From the NCBI RefSeq assembly GCF_000307855.1, contig NZ_AJLR01000152.1, forward strand, positions 1 through 64,000: 64,000 nucleotides of DNA, written 5' to 3'. Positions 45,722-54,114 of the stretch are shown in pieces. The first letter of the stretch is position 1; every line of letters begins with the position of its first letter. Both the position numbers and the translations under genes were made by a program. The notes beneath the pieces are model-generated. The model saw only the letters and a program-made list of their open reading frames with translations, was not told the DNA's origin and ran no database searches. This DNA is from Schinkia azotoformans LMG 9581 (GTDB taxonomy: Bacteria > Bacillota > Bacilli > Bacillales > Bacillaceae_J).

Positions 45722-46627
45722 TTAAGATCCACAAACAACAAGAAATGAGTTTGAGAAAAACGGAAAGTTTCCATCTACTATTATTTCATCAAATGCAACA
45801 CTTTCATTAAAAAGCTGAAAGCGCTGTTGGTCATAGTTATGAATTAAATCTCTCAATTCACCAACATGCGGTAAACGTTCGTCTGAATAAATTCTAAATG
45901 GAAGTTTATAATCAGGTATTGGATAGTAATATTGTTGATTAGAAAATCCAACATTCTCAAGTAAGCTCATTAATTCCCTTTTGGAAAATGTTCGTGCACT
46001 TACTTCGCCTGAATAACCTTCAATAGAATCAAAAAATCTTCCAGTATGATCCTCACGTGCCCCAGCCCAATATTTTAAACCGTATTTATTTTCAATCGCA
46101 ATAAATAGTTTCCCACCGGGTTTTAATAACTGTTTTATTTTCATTAGAAAGTCAAAAAAAGGAGTTTTACCTTCAGTAAATAATGAAGCATATTCAAGAA
46201 CGCCTATTAACGTGATATAATCGTATTGTTCTGTGAACTCTATTTTGTTCAAATCACCAACAATGATTTCTAAATTCCCATTGCTTTTGTGTCTATATGC
46301 ATTGATCATTGATCGCTTTTTTGATAATTCTACTGCTGTTACGTGATGAGTTTTTTCACATAATACACCTGTAATAGCACCGCAACCTGCTCCGATTTCC
46401 AAAACTGTTTTGTCTTTAGACATTGGATACCATTCGATAATATTTGCTCGATACTTAGATAAATGGTAAAGAATAGGCCATCTGTTATCATTTTTAATAA
46501 TGATTTCATAGTCCTCATATTTTTTTACTATCTCGAGCAATTCATCCTCAATGTCACCATCACTGTATTGGTCCTGGCCAGTATAGAATGCTAAATTCAG
46601 GTTCACATTTCCTATTTGCTGTTTCAT
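45722..46627 (-). CDS. SAM-dependent methyltransferase, likely glycan chain terminator
   Basis: Class I methyltransferase of 301 aa: motif I VLEIGAGCGAITG (residues ~85-97), VTAVELS (acidic ribose-binding position), VGDLNKI and a LLKPGGKLFIAIENKYGLKYWAG segment. The ENKYGLKYW-AGA-EDHTG stretch is shared with methyltransferase domains of surface-glycan loci. The start codon overlaps the Wzt stop (ATGA), and the kinase gene follows after 18 bases, so the three are coupled. It would methylate the terminal sugar or its phosphate. Confidence 0.78.
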   Translation of the reverse strand: MKQQIGNVNLNLAFYTGQDQYSDGDIEDELLEIVKKYEDYEIIIKNDNRWPILYHLSKYRANIIEWYPMSKDKTVLEIGAGCGAITGVLCEKTHHVTAVELSKKRSMINAYRHKSNGNLEIIVGDLNKIEFTEQYDYITLIGVLEYASLFTEGKTPFFDFLMKIKQLLKPGGKLFIAIENKYGLKYWAGAREDHTGRFFDSIEGYSGEVSARTFSKRELMSLLENVGFSNQQYYYPIPDYKLPFRIYSDERLPHVGELRDLIHNYDQQRFQLFNESVAFDEIIVDGNFPFFSNSFLVVCGS

Positions 46628-47916
46628 ACTGTCACCTTTTGTTTGGATAAAATATTAATTTTTGTTTCCAAATCAACATATCCAACTGATAATTTTGAAG
46701 AAAACACTTGTATATTTATTATATCGTATAATCGGTGATAAACTACAAGCTCTTCCCCACTAAAACCGGTACACCCTAATGAAAGAAGGTAGTTGCCTCC
46801 TTGGAGGTTCATTTTTTGTGTAAATATAACCTCAACTTCATTACCTATTTCGTAATCACCCGTGTAGATATCCTCTATCAGGGTGTTAGTACCTGCTATT
46901 TCAGTACCTTTCAAATCTTTAAAGGTAATTGCAAAAATTGGGGAGCTAATAGCTTCATTAAATTTCACTTTAAATTTAATTGAACAAAAATGATTCCTTT
47001 CAACATTACTGGTTAACTCATTCGACTCATCAAAAACACCAAAATCAGTAATTGTAGCCAATTTAGAACCATAATCTAAATGTTCTGGATTCCATTGATA
47101 AAAAGTATTCCACCTATTACCAATATGCTCTTCGCTTGAGGTATCACTAACTTCTATAGCATCCGTATGCTCGTGTAGATTTACTAAAAGTTTTTTATAA
47201 TTATCGACAACTTCTCTTGGTCTTCCAATTTCATTAAGTCTTCCTTCATGTAATAAAATAGCCCTATCGCAATATTTGATAATACTACTTAAATCATGTG
47301 AGACCAACAGAATTGTCTTTCCTTGTTGTTTATATTCTTCGAATTTTTTATAACACTTCGCCTGGAAAAACACATCACCAACAGCCAATGCTTCATCTAT
47401 TATAAGAATATCCGCATCTACATTTATTGAAACAGCAAAAGCTAGCCTTACATACATCCCACTTGAATATGTTTTTACAGGTTGATCCATAAAAGAGCCA
47501 ATGTCCGCAAATCGTGCTATTTCATCGAACCTTTTATCCATTTCAGTTTTTGAAAGTCCTAAAATACTACCGTTCAAATAAACATTTTCTCGCCCGGTAA
47601 ATTCCGGGTTAAACCCACTTCCCAGTTCTAGTAAGGCCGCAACCCGACCGTATACATTTATTTCACCACTTGTAGGCATTAATGTGCCAGCGATTATTTG
47701 TAGCAATGTACTTTTCCCAGAGCCATTTCTACCAATAATCCCTATTGTTTCACCTTTTAAGATATCAAAATTAATGTCTTTCAATGCCTCAAATTCTCGA
47801 TAGTACTTCCTTCTCCCACGACTAATTGTTTGTTTTAAACGGTCAATGGGGTTGTCATATATTTGATACTGCTTTGATAGATTTTCAACCTTTATTGCAA
47901 TTCCATTAGAGGACAT
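46624..47916 (-). CDS. wzt: ABC transporter ATPase with C-terminal glycan-binding domain, Wzt-like
   Basis: The product of about 430 aa has an ABC domain (residues ~8-235) with Walker A GRNGSGKST, signature YSSGMYVRLAF and Walker B ILIIDEALAVGD, then a C-terminal beta-rich domain (~260-430) of the kind that in E. coli O9a Wzt binds the capped end of the glycan. TagH-type teichoic-acid ATPases usually have a different C-terminus. ATG 47916 follows AAAGGG; the gene overlaps the permease gene by 11 bases. Confidence 0.9.
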   Translation of the reverse strand: MSSNGIAIKVENLSKQYQIYDNPIDRLKQTISRGRRKYYREFEALKDINFDILKGETIGIIGRNGSGKSTLLQIIAGTLMPTSGEINVYGRVAALLELGSGFNPEFTGRENVYLNGSILGLSKTEMDKRFDEIARFADIGSFMDQPVKTYSSGMYVRLAFAVSINVDADILIIDEALAVGDVFFQAKCYKKFEEYKQQGKTILLVSHDLSSIIKYCDRAILLHEGRLNEIGRPREVVDNYKKLLVNLHEHTDAIEVSDTSSEEHIGNRWNTFYQWNPEHLDYGSKLATITDFGVFDESNELTSNVERNHFCSIKFKVKFNEAISSPIFAITFKDLKGTEIAGTNTLIEDIYTGDYEIGNEVEVIFTQKMNLQGGNYLLSLGCTGFSGEELVVYHRLYDIINIQVFSSKLSVGYVDLETKINILSKQKVTV

Positions 47917-48718
47917 CTGCAAAACCCTTTCTAGTTTTTTTAAACCAAATATATCCGAATAGTGCTACTACTATCCCAACTAACATACCATAACCTAGCC
48001 AATTCCAATGGGGTAGTTGACCCCATATAATCGTTCTCCTAGTATCTTCAACTGCATAGCTTATTGGATTAAAATAGTATAGGAACTGCATCTCTTTTGG
48101 AATTGCAGAAATCGGATAAAAAATTGGGCTCAAAAACATAAGGGCAGATACAATAATATTGATTACTTGACCAATATCCCGAATGTAAACCCCTAGTGAA
48201 GCCAAAAACCATGACAAACCTAATGAAATAAGACATATTGGTAATAAAACCAATGGGAATAATATTATTGTCCAATGTAATGTACCAATTAATAGAAACA
48301 TACTTAGTATAAGCACTATTAGACTTATAAAGGCATGAAATAACGCTGACCCTAAAGAAACTATTGGTAAGATTTCCAAAGGAAATACAACCTTTTTAAC
48401 ATAGTTAGCATTTGATGTAATAATTGACGGAGCTCTTGAGATGATTTCAGCAAAAACATTAAATACTAACAACCCCGAAAACAAAAGTAAGGCAAATTCT
48501 AATTTATTAGTATCAGCATTATTCCCCCATTTAGCTTGGAATATAACACTAAAGACGAAGGTATAAATTATTAACATAAAAATAGGGGTAATAAATGACC
48601 AAAGTAGTCCTAAATATGAACCCTTATATCTCCCTTTTATTTCTCTCTTAACCAATTGTTTCGTTAATGATTTATTTATTATAATTGAACTTATTATTGA
48701 TTTGACTGAACCTAACAT
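47906..48718 (-). CDS. wzm: ABC-2 type polysaccharide export permease, Wzm-like
   Basis: Membrane protein of 270 aa with six predicted transmembrane helices and the family motif LVKREIKGRYKGSYLGLLWSF at the N-terminus and a YFNPISYAVEDTRR segment near the end. With Wzt it exports undecaprenyl-linked polymer. ATG 48718 follows GAGGGAG. The same arrangement occurs in teichoic-acid (TagGH) and S-layer glycan clusters. Confidence 0.92.
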   Translation of the reverse strand: MLGSVKSIISSIIINKSLTKQLVKREIKGRYKGSYLGLLWSFITPIFMLIIYTFVFSVIFQAKWGNNADTNKLEFALLLFSGLLVFNVFAEIISRAPSIITSNANYVKKVVFPLEILPIVSLGSALFHAFISLIVLILSMFLLIGTLHWTIILFPLVLLPICLISLGLSWFLASLGVYIRDIGQVINIIVSALMFLSPIFYPISAIPKEMQFLYYFNPISYAVEDTRRTIIWGQLPHWNWLGYGMLVGIVVALFGYIWFKKTRKGFADVL

Positions 48719-48766
48719 TCCAGAACTCCCTCAAGTTATATCATTGAAATACGATTGTAAGCAGCG

Positions 48767-50512
48767 TTAGTTCTTTTCTTCAAAAGACTTTTCGTTATTT
48801 ACTTCTAATCCCCTTACAATTGCAACACTAATTCCAAAAATCACCCAAAATATCGGCGCAGTTCCAATTACCGAATCATTGAATAACGCCTGCATTAAAT
48901 ATGCAATCCAACCGATAAATAGGCTTATGAACACAATTGATTGTTCATTATCAAGCTGTTGAGTGAATACCGTTTTTACTGCTTTTACGAAAGGAACCGC
49001 TAATAAAGCAAGCAATGCCAATAGTGCAAGTACCCCTGATCCATAGAGGATATTAATGTATAGGTTATGCGGCTTATCAACAATAACCGTATGCGTCTCT
49101 AAGGCTGCAATTTTTTCTGGATCGTTTTGTGGAAAATGATAAGAAAAAGTATCTAAACCATAACCTACTAATGGTCGTTGCTTAATTAAATCAAAAGTAT
49201 TTCCCCAAATGAAGAGACGACCAGAGCCTGCCCCAATTCCTGATTCAGGTAGCTGTGGCAATTGGAATTCATCCGCTGTTTTATCATTTGAATCCGCATA
49301 AGCGGTTGGGAAAAGTAATACTTTATTTAGTTGTTCTTTAGCGAATTTTTGATATTGATCTGCTATTTCTTTATTTAGTATGACACTGCTGCCATTTTTT
49401 AAATCATAATGGTCGCTATTTAGCGCTAATGAAGTTGCACCGATTGCTTGTTGATCATTTGCAAAAGGGTTTTTCGCAACAAACATCCCCACAGATTCAT
49501 CCCATACTTTGGGATTATGAGTGGTCATTGCCACAAATATGATTGCAAACAATACTAACTGAATTGCCAGCTTACCATAGCTTTTCGCTTTTTCACTCGA
49601 ACGAACAAGTAAAATGACTAAAACGGGCAAGATAATGACAAAGGTTAAAAATCCGCTTCGTGACAATGAACTTAGAAGCATAGCAAAAGACAACGTTGCT
49701 AATAGAGTATTTAAAGCTTGACGGATTTTATTTTTATCTAATATAAACATCATCATAAAGATAGCGATTAATACAACTGAAATACCGCTCACATAGTTCC
49801 CATGGTTTATAGTTGTAATAAATTGTGAGCCCGTGCCAATCATATCCTCTGTTAAACCCTTAGGTAATAATATTGAACGGACAAAGCTGCTTTTAATTAA
49901 ATCCACACCATAAAACCCTAATAATCCCAATAAAGCATTTACTATTACAATTGGGTAAAGTGCATAGATTACATTATGAAGCATCTTTTTCGTGTAGGTT
50001 AAGTTTACCGCAATAAAGAACAGGGTAAAATAACATAAATACGTAATTGCACCTTCATGGCGGTTATACATTCCTACCAGAGCTAGTGATTTATATGGTG
50101 CAAATAGTGCTGAAAGTGTCACGAATAGCGCTAGAATTGCCAGCGGGATATTGATAAAGCTTTTCTTTATAGGAATACCGATTCCAAATGTACGGTATAG
50201 GAAAAGAATGATTAATATTGACGTTGCTATGACTAGAAAAATAAACTTATAATACGTAAACACATCACCTACTGTTCCTGAGCCAATTGATGAATTTGTT
50301 ATCTGTGGGCTTGTAAAATCAATCACTTTAGTGCGTGTAAGTAACGGCAATATTGCTAAGATTGCTAAAAGAATGCCATATATAGTTTTATCGATCTTTT
50401 GTGCTTCTGCTACGTCCCTGTTATCCTTAGTAGCTTCTATATTCGTCTTTTTATTATCTTTAGTGGCATCTGCTTTTGTTTTTTTATAATATTTACTGTA
50501 GTTATTGCTCAT
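48767..50512 (-). CDS. Wzy_C-type O-antigen ligase family protein, WsaB-like
   Basis: Integral membrane protein of 581 aa. A charged cytoplasmic N-terminus with a repeated ATKDN motif (residues ~15-32) precedes about twelve transmembrane helices and a large outside loop with the Wzy_C signature GSGRLFIWGNTFDLIKQRP and LVGYGLDTFSYHFPQ, then the conserved VDKPHNLYINILYGSG. In S-layer glycan clusters such a protein (WsaB) attaches finished glycan to the protein; in other loci it polymerises or ligates to lipid. Its gene follows the TPR gene directly. Confidence 0.88.
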   Translation of the reverse strand: MSNNYSKYYKKTKADATKDNKKTNIEATKDNRDVAEAQKIDKTIYGILLAILAILPLLTRTKVIDFTSPQITNSSIGSGTVGDVFTYYKFIFLVIATSILIILFLYRTFGIGIPIKKSFINIPLAILALFVTLSALFAPYKSLALVGMYNRHEGAITYLCYFTLFFIAVNLTYTKKMLHNVIYALYPIVIVNALLGLLGFYGVDLIKSSFVRSILLPKGLTEDMIGTGSQFITTINHGNYVSGISVVLIAIFMMMFILDKNKIRQALNTLLATLSFAMLLSSLSRSGFLTFVIILPVLVILLVRSSEKAKSYGKLAIQLVLFAIIFVAMTTHNPKVWDESVGMFVAKNPFANDQQAIGATSLALNSDHYDLKNGSSVILNKEIADQYQKFAKEQLNKVLLFPTAYADSNDKTADEFQLPQLPESGIGAGSGRLFIWGNTFDLIKQRPLVGYGLDTFSYHFPQNDPEKIAALETHTVIVDKPHNLYINILYGSGVLALLALLALLAVPFVKAVKTVFTQQLDNEQSIVFISLFIGWIAYLMQALFNDSVIGTAPIFWVIFGISVAIVRGLEVNNEKSFEEKN

Positions 50513-50525
50513 TGTTTCACCACCT

Positions 50526-51023
50526 CTATTGTTGATCTTTATTCTTTATGGTTTCTAGCAGATTATTAACTGAATTTAAGACTTGTTCATTTGGGTTAAA
50601 TTTTAACGATTCTTCCAAGTAGACTCTGGCTTTTTCTAAATCACCAAGATTATAGAGCACTTCACCATAGTGTGCTAAAAAAGCAGAATTCTTTACCAAG
50701 GTAACATTCTCATCTTGTGCTTGTTGAAAAAGCGCTCGAGCCTGTTCAAAGTTTTTAAGCTGTAATTGAACAATTCCATAATTCCAGATGACTTCATAGT
50801 TATCTGGGTGCTTGTCTGCTAAATCTTTTAATAGCGGCTCTGCTTCGGTTACCTTATTTTGTGACAACAAATGTAGGGCATATTTAAATTGATTACTCTC
50901 TTCTGCAAATACCTTGTTCTGCTTATTTCCGATATTATTCACAACAAATAAACAAACGATAATTATGCCGGTTAGACATAAAAAAGTTAAGTTTCTAGTT
51001 TTATCACTGAACTGTAATTTCAT
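50526..51023 (-). CDS. Membrane-anchored TPR protein
   Basis: The 165-aa product has an N-terminal transmembrane anchor (residues ~12-30) and three to four tetratricopeptide-like repeats (ALHLLSQNKVTEAEPLLKDL, then NYGIVQLQLKNFEQARALF, and GEVLYNLGDLEKARVYLEE). It is transcribed immediately before the ligase gene from a strong promoter, suggesting an accessory or docking role outside the membrane. Many Wzy_C enzymes carry a fused C-terminal TPR domain; here it is a separate gene. Confidence 0.85.
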   Translation of the reverse strand: MKLQFSDKTRNLTFLCLTGIIIVCLFVVNNIGNKQNKVFAEESNQFKYALHLLSQNKVTEAEPLLKDLADKHPDNYEVIWNYGIVQLQLKNFEQARALFQQAQDENVTLVKNSAFLAHYGEVLYNLGDLEKARVYLEESLKFNPNEQVLNSVNNLLETIKNKDQQ

Positions 51024-51070
51024 CGATTTTCCTCCGCATAATTTTACAATTATCTACAAAGCTATCATTT

Positions 51071-51099
51071 ATTATAGACTATGTAGACTATTAGTTCAA
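51071..51099 (-). promoter_or_regulatory. Sigma-A promoter of the second glycan operon
   Basis: On the minus strand TTGAAC (51099-51094) and TATAAT (51076-51071) are separated by exactly 17 bases. The start point would be near 51064, about 40 bases before the TPR start codon at 51023. This is the best promoter match in the window. Confidence 0.8.
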
Positions 51100-51139
51100 A
51101 AGTTTATCAGGAATTTTATCTGTATATTTGGGGAAAAGT

Positions 51140-51168
51140 TGGAACTTGGGGGCGGTTCTTTTGTTCCA
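51140..51168. repeat. Dispersed short hairpin (GGCGGTTC core)
   Basis: TGGAAC and GTTCCA flank a GGGGGCGGTTC core. It is a member of the hairpin family that recurs in this window and lies between the glycan promoter and the IS3 element. Confidence 0.6.
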
Positions 51169-51321
51169 TCTTATGTATCAAGTTGCAATTTTAAGGGTGA
51201 AATTATACACCTCAGTTATGGTGTTAGTAATTATACTGGTAGTTTACCCCAAAATAAAAGCACGACTGGCATAAAATGAACTGCACCCTGTCAAGTAGAC
51301 AGTAGAAATAATAAAAATGAT

Positions 51322-52203
51322 TTAAGCGGCTTTAGCTCTATATTCCATAGGGCTAAGGCCGTTTAGTCGTTCTTGATATCTATTATGATTATAAAAACGA
51401 ATGTAATCATCTATCGCTTTAGAAAGCTCTTCAAATGTCTCGTACTTATTTAAATAGTACTTCTCGCATTTGAGTGTTCCCCAAAAAGATTCCATGGGTC
51501 CATTATCAATACATCTACCGACTCGCGACATACTTTGTGCCATCTCTGCTTTATCTATCCTGCGTTTAAACCCATGAGAGGTGTATGGGAACCCACGATC
51601 ACTATGAATAAGTGGATGGTCCCCATTCAAAAGCTCTATGGCTTGGTCAAGCGTCTTGAACACGAGGTTATTATTATTGGAATGTCCTAAAACATAACTA
51701 ACAATTGATCCATCGTACAGATCAAGAATAGCACTTAAATAGACTTTCTTTGAGGAACCGTATTTGAATTCGGTGACATCCGTTACCCATTTTTCATTTG
51801 GCTTTTCCGCCGTGAACTCACGATTCAACACATTCTCCGCCACATGTTGAGGGGGAGAGCGCTTATAAGGCTTTTTCTTTCTGCGAATGACAGATTGTAT
51901 TCTAAAGATTTTCATCAATCTATAGATACGCTTATGATTGAAATTCTTGTTAAACTTACGATTTACGTTCAACGTCATTCGACGGTATCCGTAGATACCA
52001 TCAAGTTCCTCATGGAGTGACTTTATCTCTTTTATGATTGTTTCATTCTGAAGTTCTCGAGCAGAAGGCGTACGATTAAGCCACTTATAGTAAGCAGCTC
52101 TAGAAATACCCGCGATTTCACACAGTAGAATAATAGCTAGATTCTCTTCCTCATGAAGTTCTTGAATAGCGGTATACTTATCTTCAAATCGGATTTGGCT
52201 TAT
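51322..52203 (-). CDS. IS3-family transposase OrfB (made by -1 frameshift from OrfA)
   Basis: DDE/rve-type catalytic subunit. It has the HTH_21-like region ICEIAGISRAAYYKW and YGYRRM, then the integrase core: WVTDVTEFKYG (first D), HSDRGFPYTS (second D) and PMESFWGTLK (E). The frame is open from the OrfA overlap at 52203; an internal ATG at 51978 would miss the N-terminal part. A slippery A-AAA just before the OrfA TAA allows a -1 shift to make an OrfAB fusion, the active transposase in this family. Confidence 0.88.
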   Translation of the reverse strand: MSQIRFEDKYTAIQELHEEENLAIILLCEIAGISRAAYYKWLNRTPSARELQNETIIKEIKSLHEELDGIYGYRRMTLNVNRKFNKNFNHKRIYRLMKIFRIQSVIRRKKKPYKRSPPQHVAENVLNREFTAEKPNEKWVTDVTEFKYGSSKKVYLSAILDLYDGSIVSYVLGHSNNNNLVFKTLDQAIELLNGDHPLIHSDRGFPYTSHGFKRRIDKAEMAQSMSRVGRCIDNGPMESFWGTLKCEKYYLNKYETFEELSKAIDDYIRFYNHNRYQERLNGLSPMEYRAKAA

Positions 52204-52877
52204 TTTCGCCTCCTTTCGATTTCCTCTAACTTTTTTAGGAATAAATTCTCTGCACGTAACCGTTCATTTTCCCGTTCTAACCTTTTCATCTCTAGTCTAA
52301 TTTTCTCTTCTGGAGATAGTTCTGCTTTATTTCTTCCACGTTTATCTTTAAGGGCTTCATCTCCACCGTTTTCATACTTCTTAACCCACTGATATACTTG
52401 TTGATAAGAGACTTCATAAGCCTCCGCAGCTTTCTGATAATCTTTCCCGTTCCCTATACAATATAAGACCACTTGAATTCGTTCTTCCCAGCTTGTTGAT
52501 CTTCCTTTAGTCATAGATTGGCTCATCCCCTTGGCAGTTGCCTTAATTTCTCTATGACTATTATTATACTTATTAATCCATTTCCTAAGGGTAGAAGTTG
52601 ATGATATTCCATACTTTCTTGTAACTTCTCTAAGGGAATATTCTCCAGACTGATAGTCTCTTATAGCCGAAAGCTTTAGTTCTTTAGAGTATTCTTTCCA
52701 GGTTGAGGACTCTTTAAGACCTTCTGTGCCATATTCTTCAAAATTATATTTCCAATCAAAAATTGTGGTTTTGTACACCTTATAGATTTTAGTAATTTCG
52801 TTTAACGAATATTTCCCCTCTATATACGCTGTTAAGATTTCAAACTTTTCCTCTGCTGAATAAGCTCTTTTAGACAT
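52200..52877 (-). CDS. IS3-family transposase OrfA
   Basis: DNA-binding subunit of 225 aa with two or three helix-turn-helix units (EKFEILTAYIEGKYSLNEITKIY, EYSLREVTRKYGISSTSTLRKW, and EVSYQQVYQWVKKYENGG) and a C-terminal leucine zipper (MKRLERENERLRAENLFLKKLEEI) for multimerisation. The length fits the longer OrfA of the IS150 group. The stop codon overlaps the OrfB frame. Confidence 0.88.
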   Translation of the reverse strand: MSKRAYSAEEKFEILTAYIEGKYSLNEITKIYKVYKTTIFDWKYNFEEYGTEGLKESSTWKEYSKELKLSAIRDYQSGEYSLREVTRKYGISSTSTLRKWINKYNNSHREIKATAKGMSQSMTKGRSTSWEERIQVVLYCIGNGKDYQKAAEAYEVSYQQVYQWVKKYENGGDEALKDKRGRNKAELSPEEKIRLEMKRLERENERLRAENLFLKKLEEIERRRK

Positions 52878-52981
52878 AAAAAATACTCCCCTTAAAGTAG
52901 CCAGATTTTTATTTTTTAATCTGTCTACCTTAAGGGGAGCATATCAATATGCTAATTGTGTTTTTATTTTGGAAAAATCCC

Positions 52982-53689
52982 CTATTTTACCTGCTCTAAA
53001 TAAGCATCAAACAATCCAATTTCAGCTGATTTTTCTGAATCTAGATCTGTTTCAATCCGTAGTTTAACTGCATCTGTTACATTCAAATTAACATCAGCTG
53101 GTAATTTCCCTCGTGTGATTTGTCCAGCATAGATTCTTTTATCGTCTGCATAAATCCTTACTTGGATTGGTTTATCAATTTCTCCAGATCCTTCGGTAAA
53201 TCCAATCGTTGCAGAAAACTTTGTATACTCTCTGTTTAGGTCAAAGGTAAATTTCCCCGATGGTTTCTTTGTCATTGTTGGTTCATATTTTAATAATAGA
53301 TATTTTGAATGTTCTTTTTTAATTTTATCTTTCACTGTCTTACTTCCATTACTATATTCATACGAAAGGGCAGTTGTCTCATCATCTGAATGTTTAATGC
53401 CATCGCCAAGGTAAACCTTTTCACCGTCAAATTGACCGATAAAGATAGTTTGTGTATTTGTATCATATTTGATTGGTTGGCCAAGCTTATCTGCGATGAA
53501 GCGTAATGGAACAAATGTTGTTCCATTATAGGTAAATGGTTTTTGCTCAGGCATTTGTGAGACATTGTCAATCTTAATATCTTTAATACTATAAAATACC
53601 TCAATTGCCTTTCCTCCTGCTGCAAAAACACCGATAGAGCTGAATGTAATCGCTCCAGCTATAAAGCCTGTAATGAATTTTTTGTCCAT
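52982..53689 (-). CDS. Secreted stalk-domain protein with NPCBM-like C-terminus
   Basis: The 235-aa protein has an N-terminal signal or anchor (FITGFIAGAITFSSIGVFA), a copper-amine-oxidase-like stalk domain with TFVPLRFIADKLGQPIKYD and TIFIG, and a C-terminal beta domain (from about residue 145) resembling NPCBM/NEW2 carbohydrate-binding modules: FSATIGFTEG, VRIYADDKRIYAGQI and a final DAYLEQVK. ATG 53689 follows GGAGGTG. Predicted to bind cell-wall or glycan outside the cell. The IS3 element lies 35 bases after its stop. Confidence 0.82.
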   Translation of the reverse strand: MDKKFITGFIAGAITFSSIGVFAAGGKAIEVFYSIKDIKIDNVSQMPEQKPFTYNGTTFVPLRFIADKLGQPIKYDTNTQTIFIGQFDGEKVYLGDGIKHSDDETTALSYEYSNGSKTVKDKIKKEHSKYLLLKYEPTMTKKPSGKFTFDLNREYTKFSATIGFTEGSGEIDKPIQVRIYADDKRIYAGQITRGKLPADVNLNVTDAVKLRIETDLDSEKSAEIGLFDAYLEQVK

Positions 53690-53800
53690 GCGTTTATACA
53701 CCTCCATGTTTTCTAAATATTTAAATTCTAGATGTTTTCAAAAATACCTCCCTTTTACCAATAATATGATATTTGAATGACTATTAAGCCCGAATGAAAT

Positions 53801-53825
53801 ACTGGGACGGTTCTTATAGGGGACA
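53801..53825. repeat. Dispersed hairpin core, partial
   Basis: ACTGGGACGGTTC with a weak complementary GGGGACAA arm; a degraded member of the hairpin family. Confidence 0.4.
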
Positions 53826-53843
53826 ATCGGAAGTTTTGTGCGA

Positions 53844-53884
53844 AAAAGGGCATAACTAGTGGCTTTCACTAGTTACGCCCTTTT
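53844..53884. terminator. Long hairpin left of the IS91-like unit
   Basis: AAAAGGGCATAACTAGTG and CACTAGTTACGCCCTTTT (one mismatch) pair with a five-base loop and end in a T run on the plus strand. A related hairpin lies at 56436-56474 on the other side of the transposase and recombinase genes. Confidence 0.65.
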
Positions 53885-54114
53885 GCTTTTTATTGAAATA
53901 CACTACACACGCAAAATTTTTGATTGCCTCGGAAGAATGAAGTCGCGGACCTGGCCTATGGGGTTTCAATCCTCCCCCTTGGGCGCGTTAAGTGGATCTT
54001 TACGTTACCTTTTGCTTTGTTTTATCAGTTTTATCGATAAAAATCCATTTTTGGTTACAGCTCCCCCCTTCCCACTTAAGAGGCTTTTTTTAAAAAGTAT
54101 TAAATTGAACTTTG

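Larger units (their letters stand above)
51277..52946 (-). mobile_element. IS3-family insertion sequence (IS150-like)
   Basis: Two overlapping transposase frames are bracketed by imperfect terminal inverted repeats. The left end begins TGAACTGCACCC with GTAGACAG inside it; the right end, read inwards, begins TGATATGCTCCCC with GTAGACAG at the same depth and a shared A-rich stretch after it. No clear target duplication is evident. The element sits between the glycan operon promoter region and a stalk-domain gene. Both frames look intact. Confidence 0.88.

Noticed and set aside
46624-48718. TagG/TagH teichoic-acid exporter
   Set aside because: Wzt has a C-terminal beta-rich domain and sits with rml, ligase and cap-modifying genes; no teichoic-acid synthesis genes are present nearby.
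48767-50512. Possible second Wzy polymerase
   Set aside because: The Wzy_C motif and the ABC exporter next to it fit a ligase role better than Wzx/Wzy-type polymerisation, though polymerase activity is not excluded.
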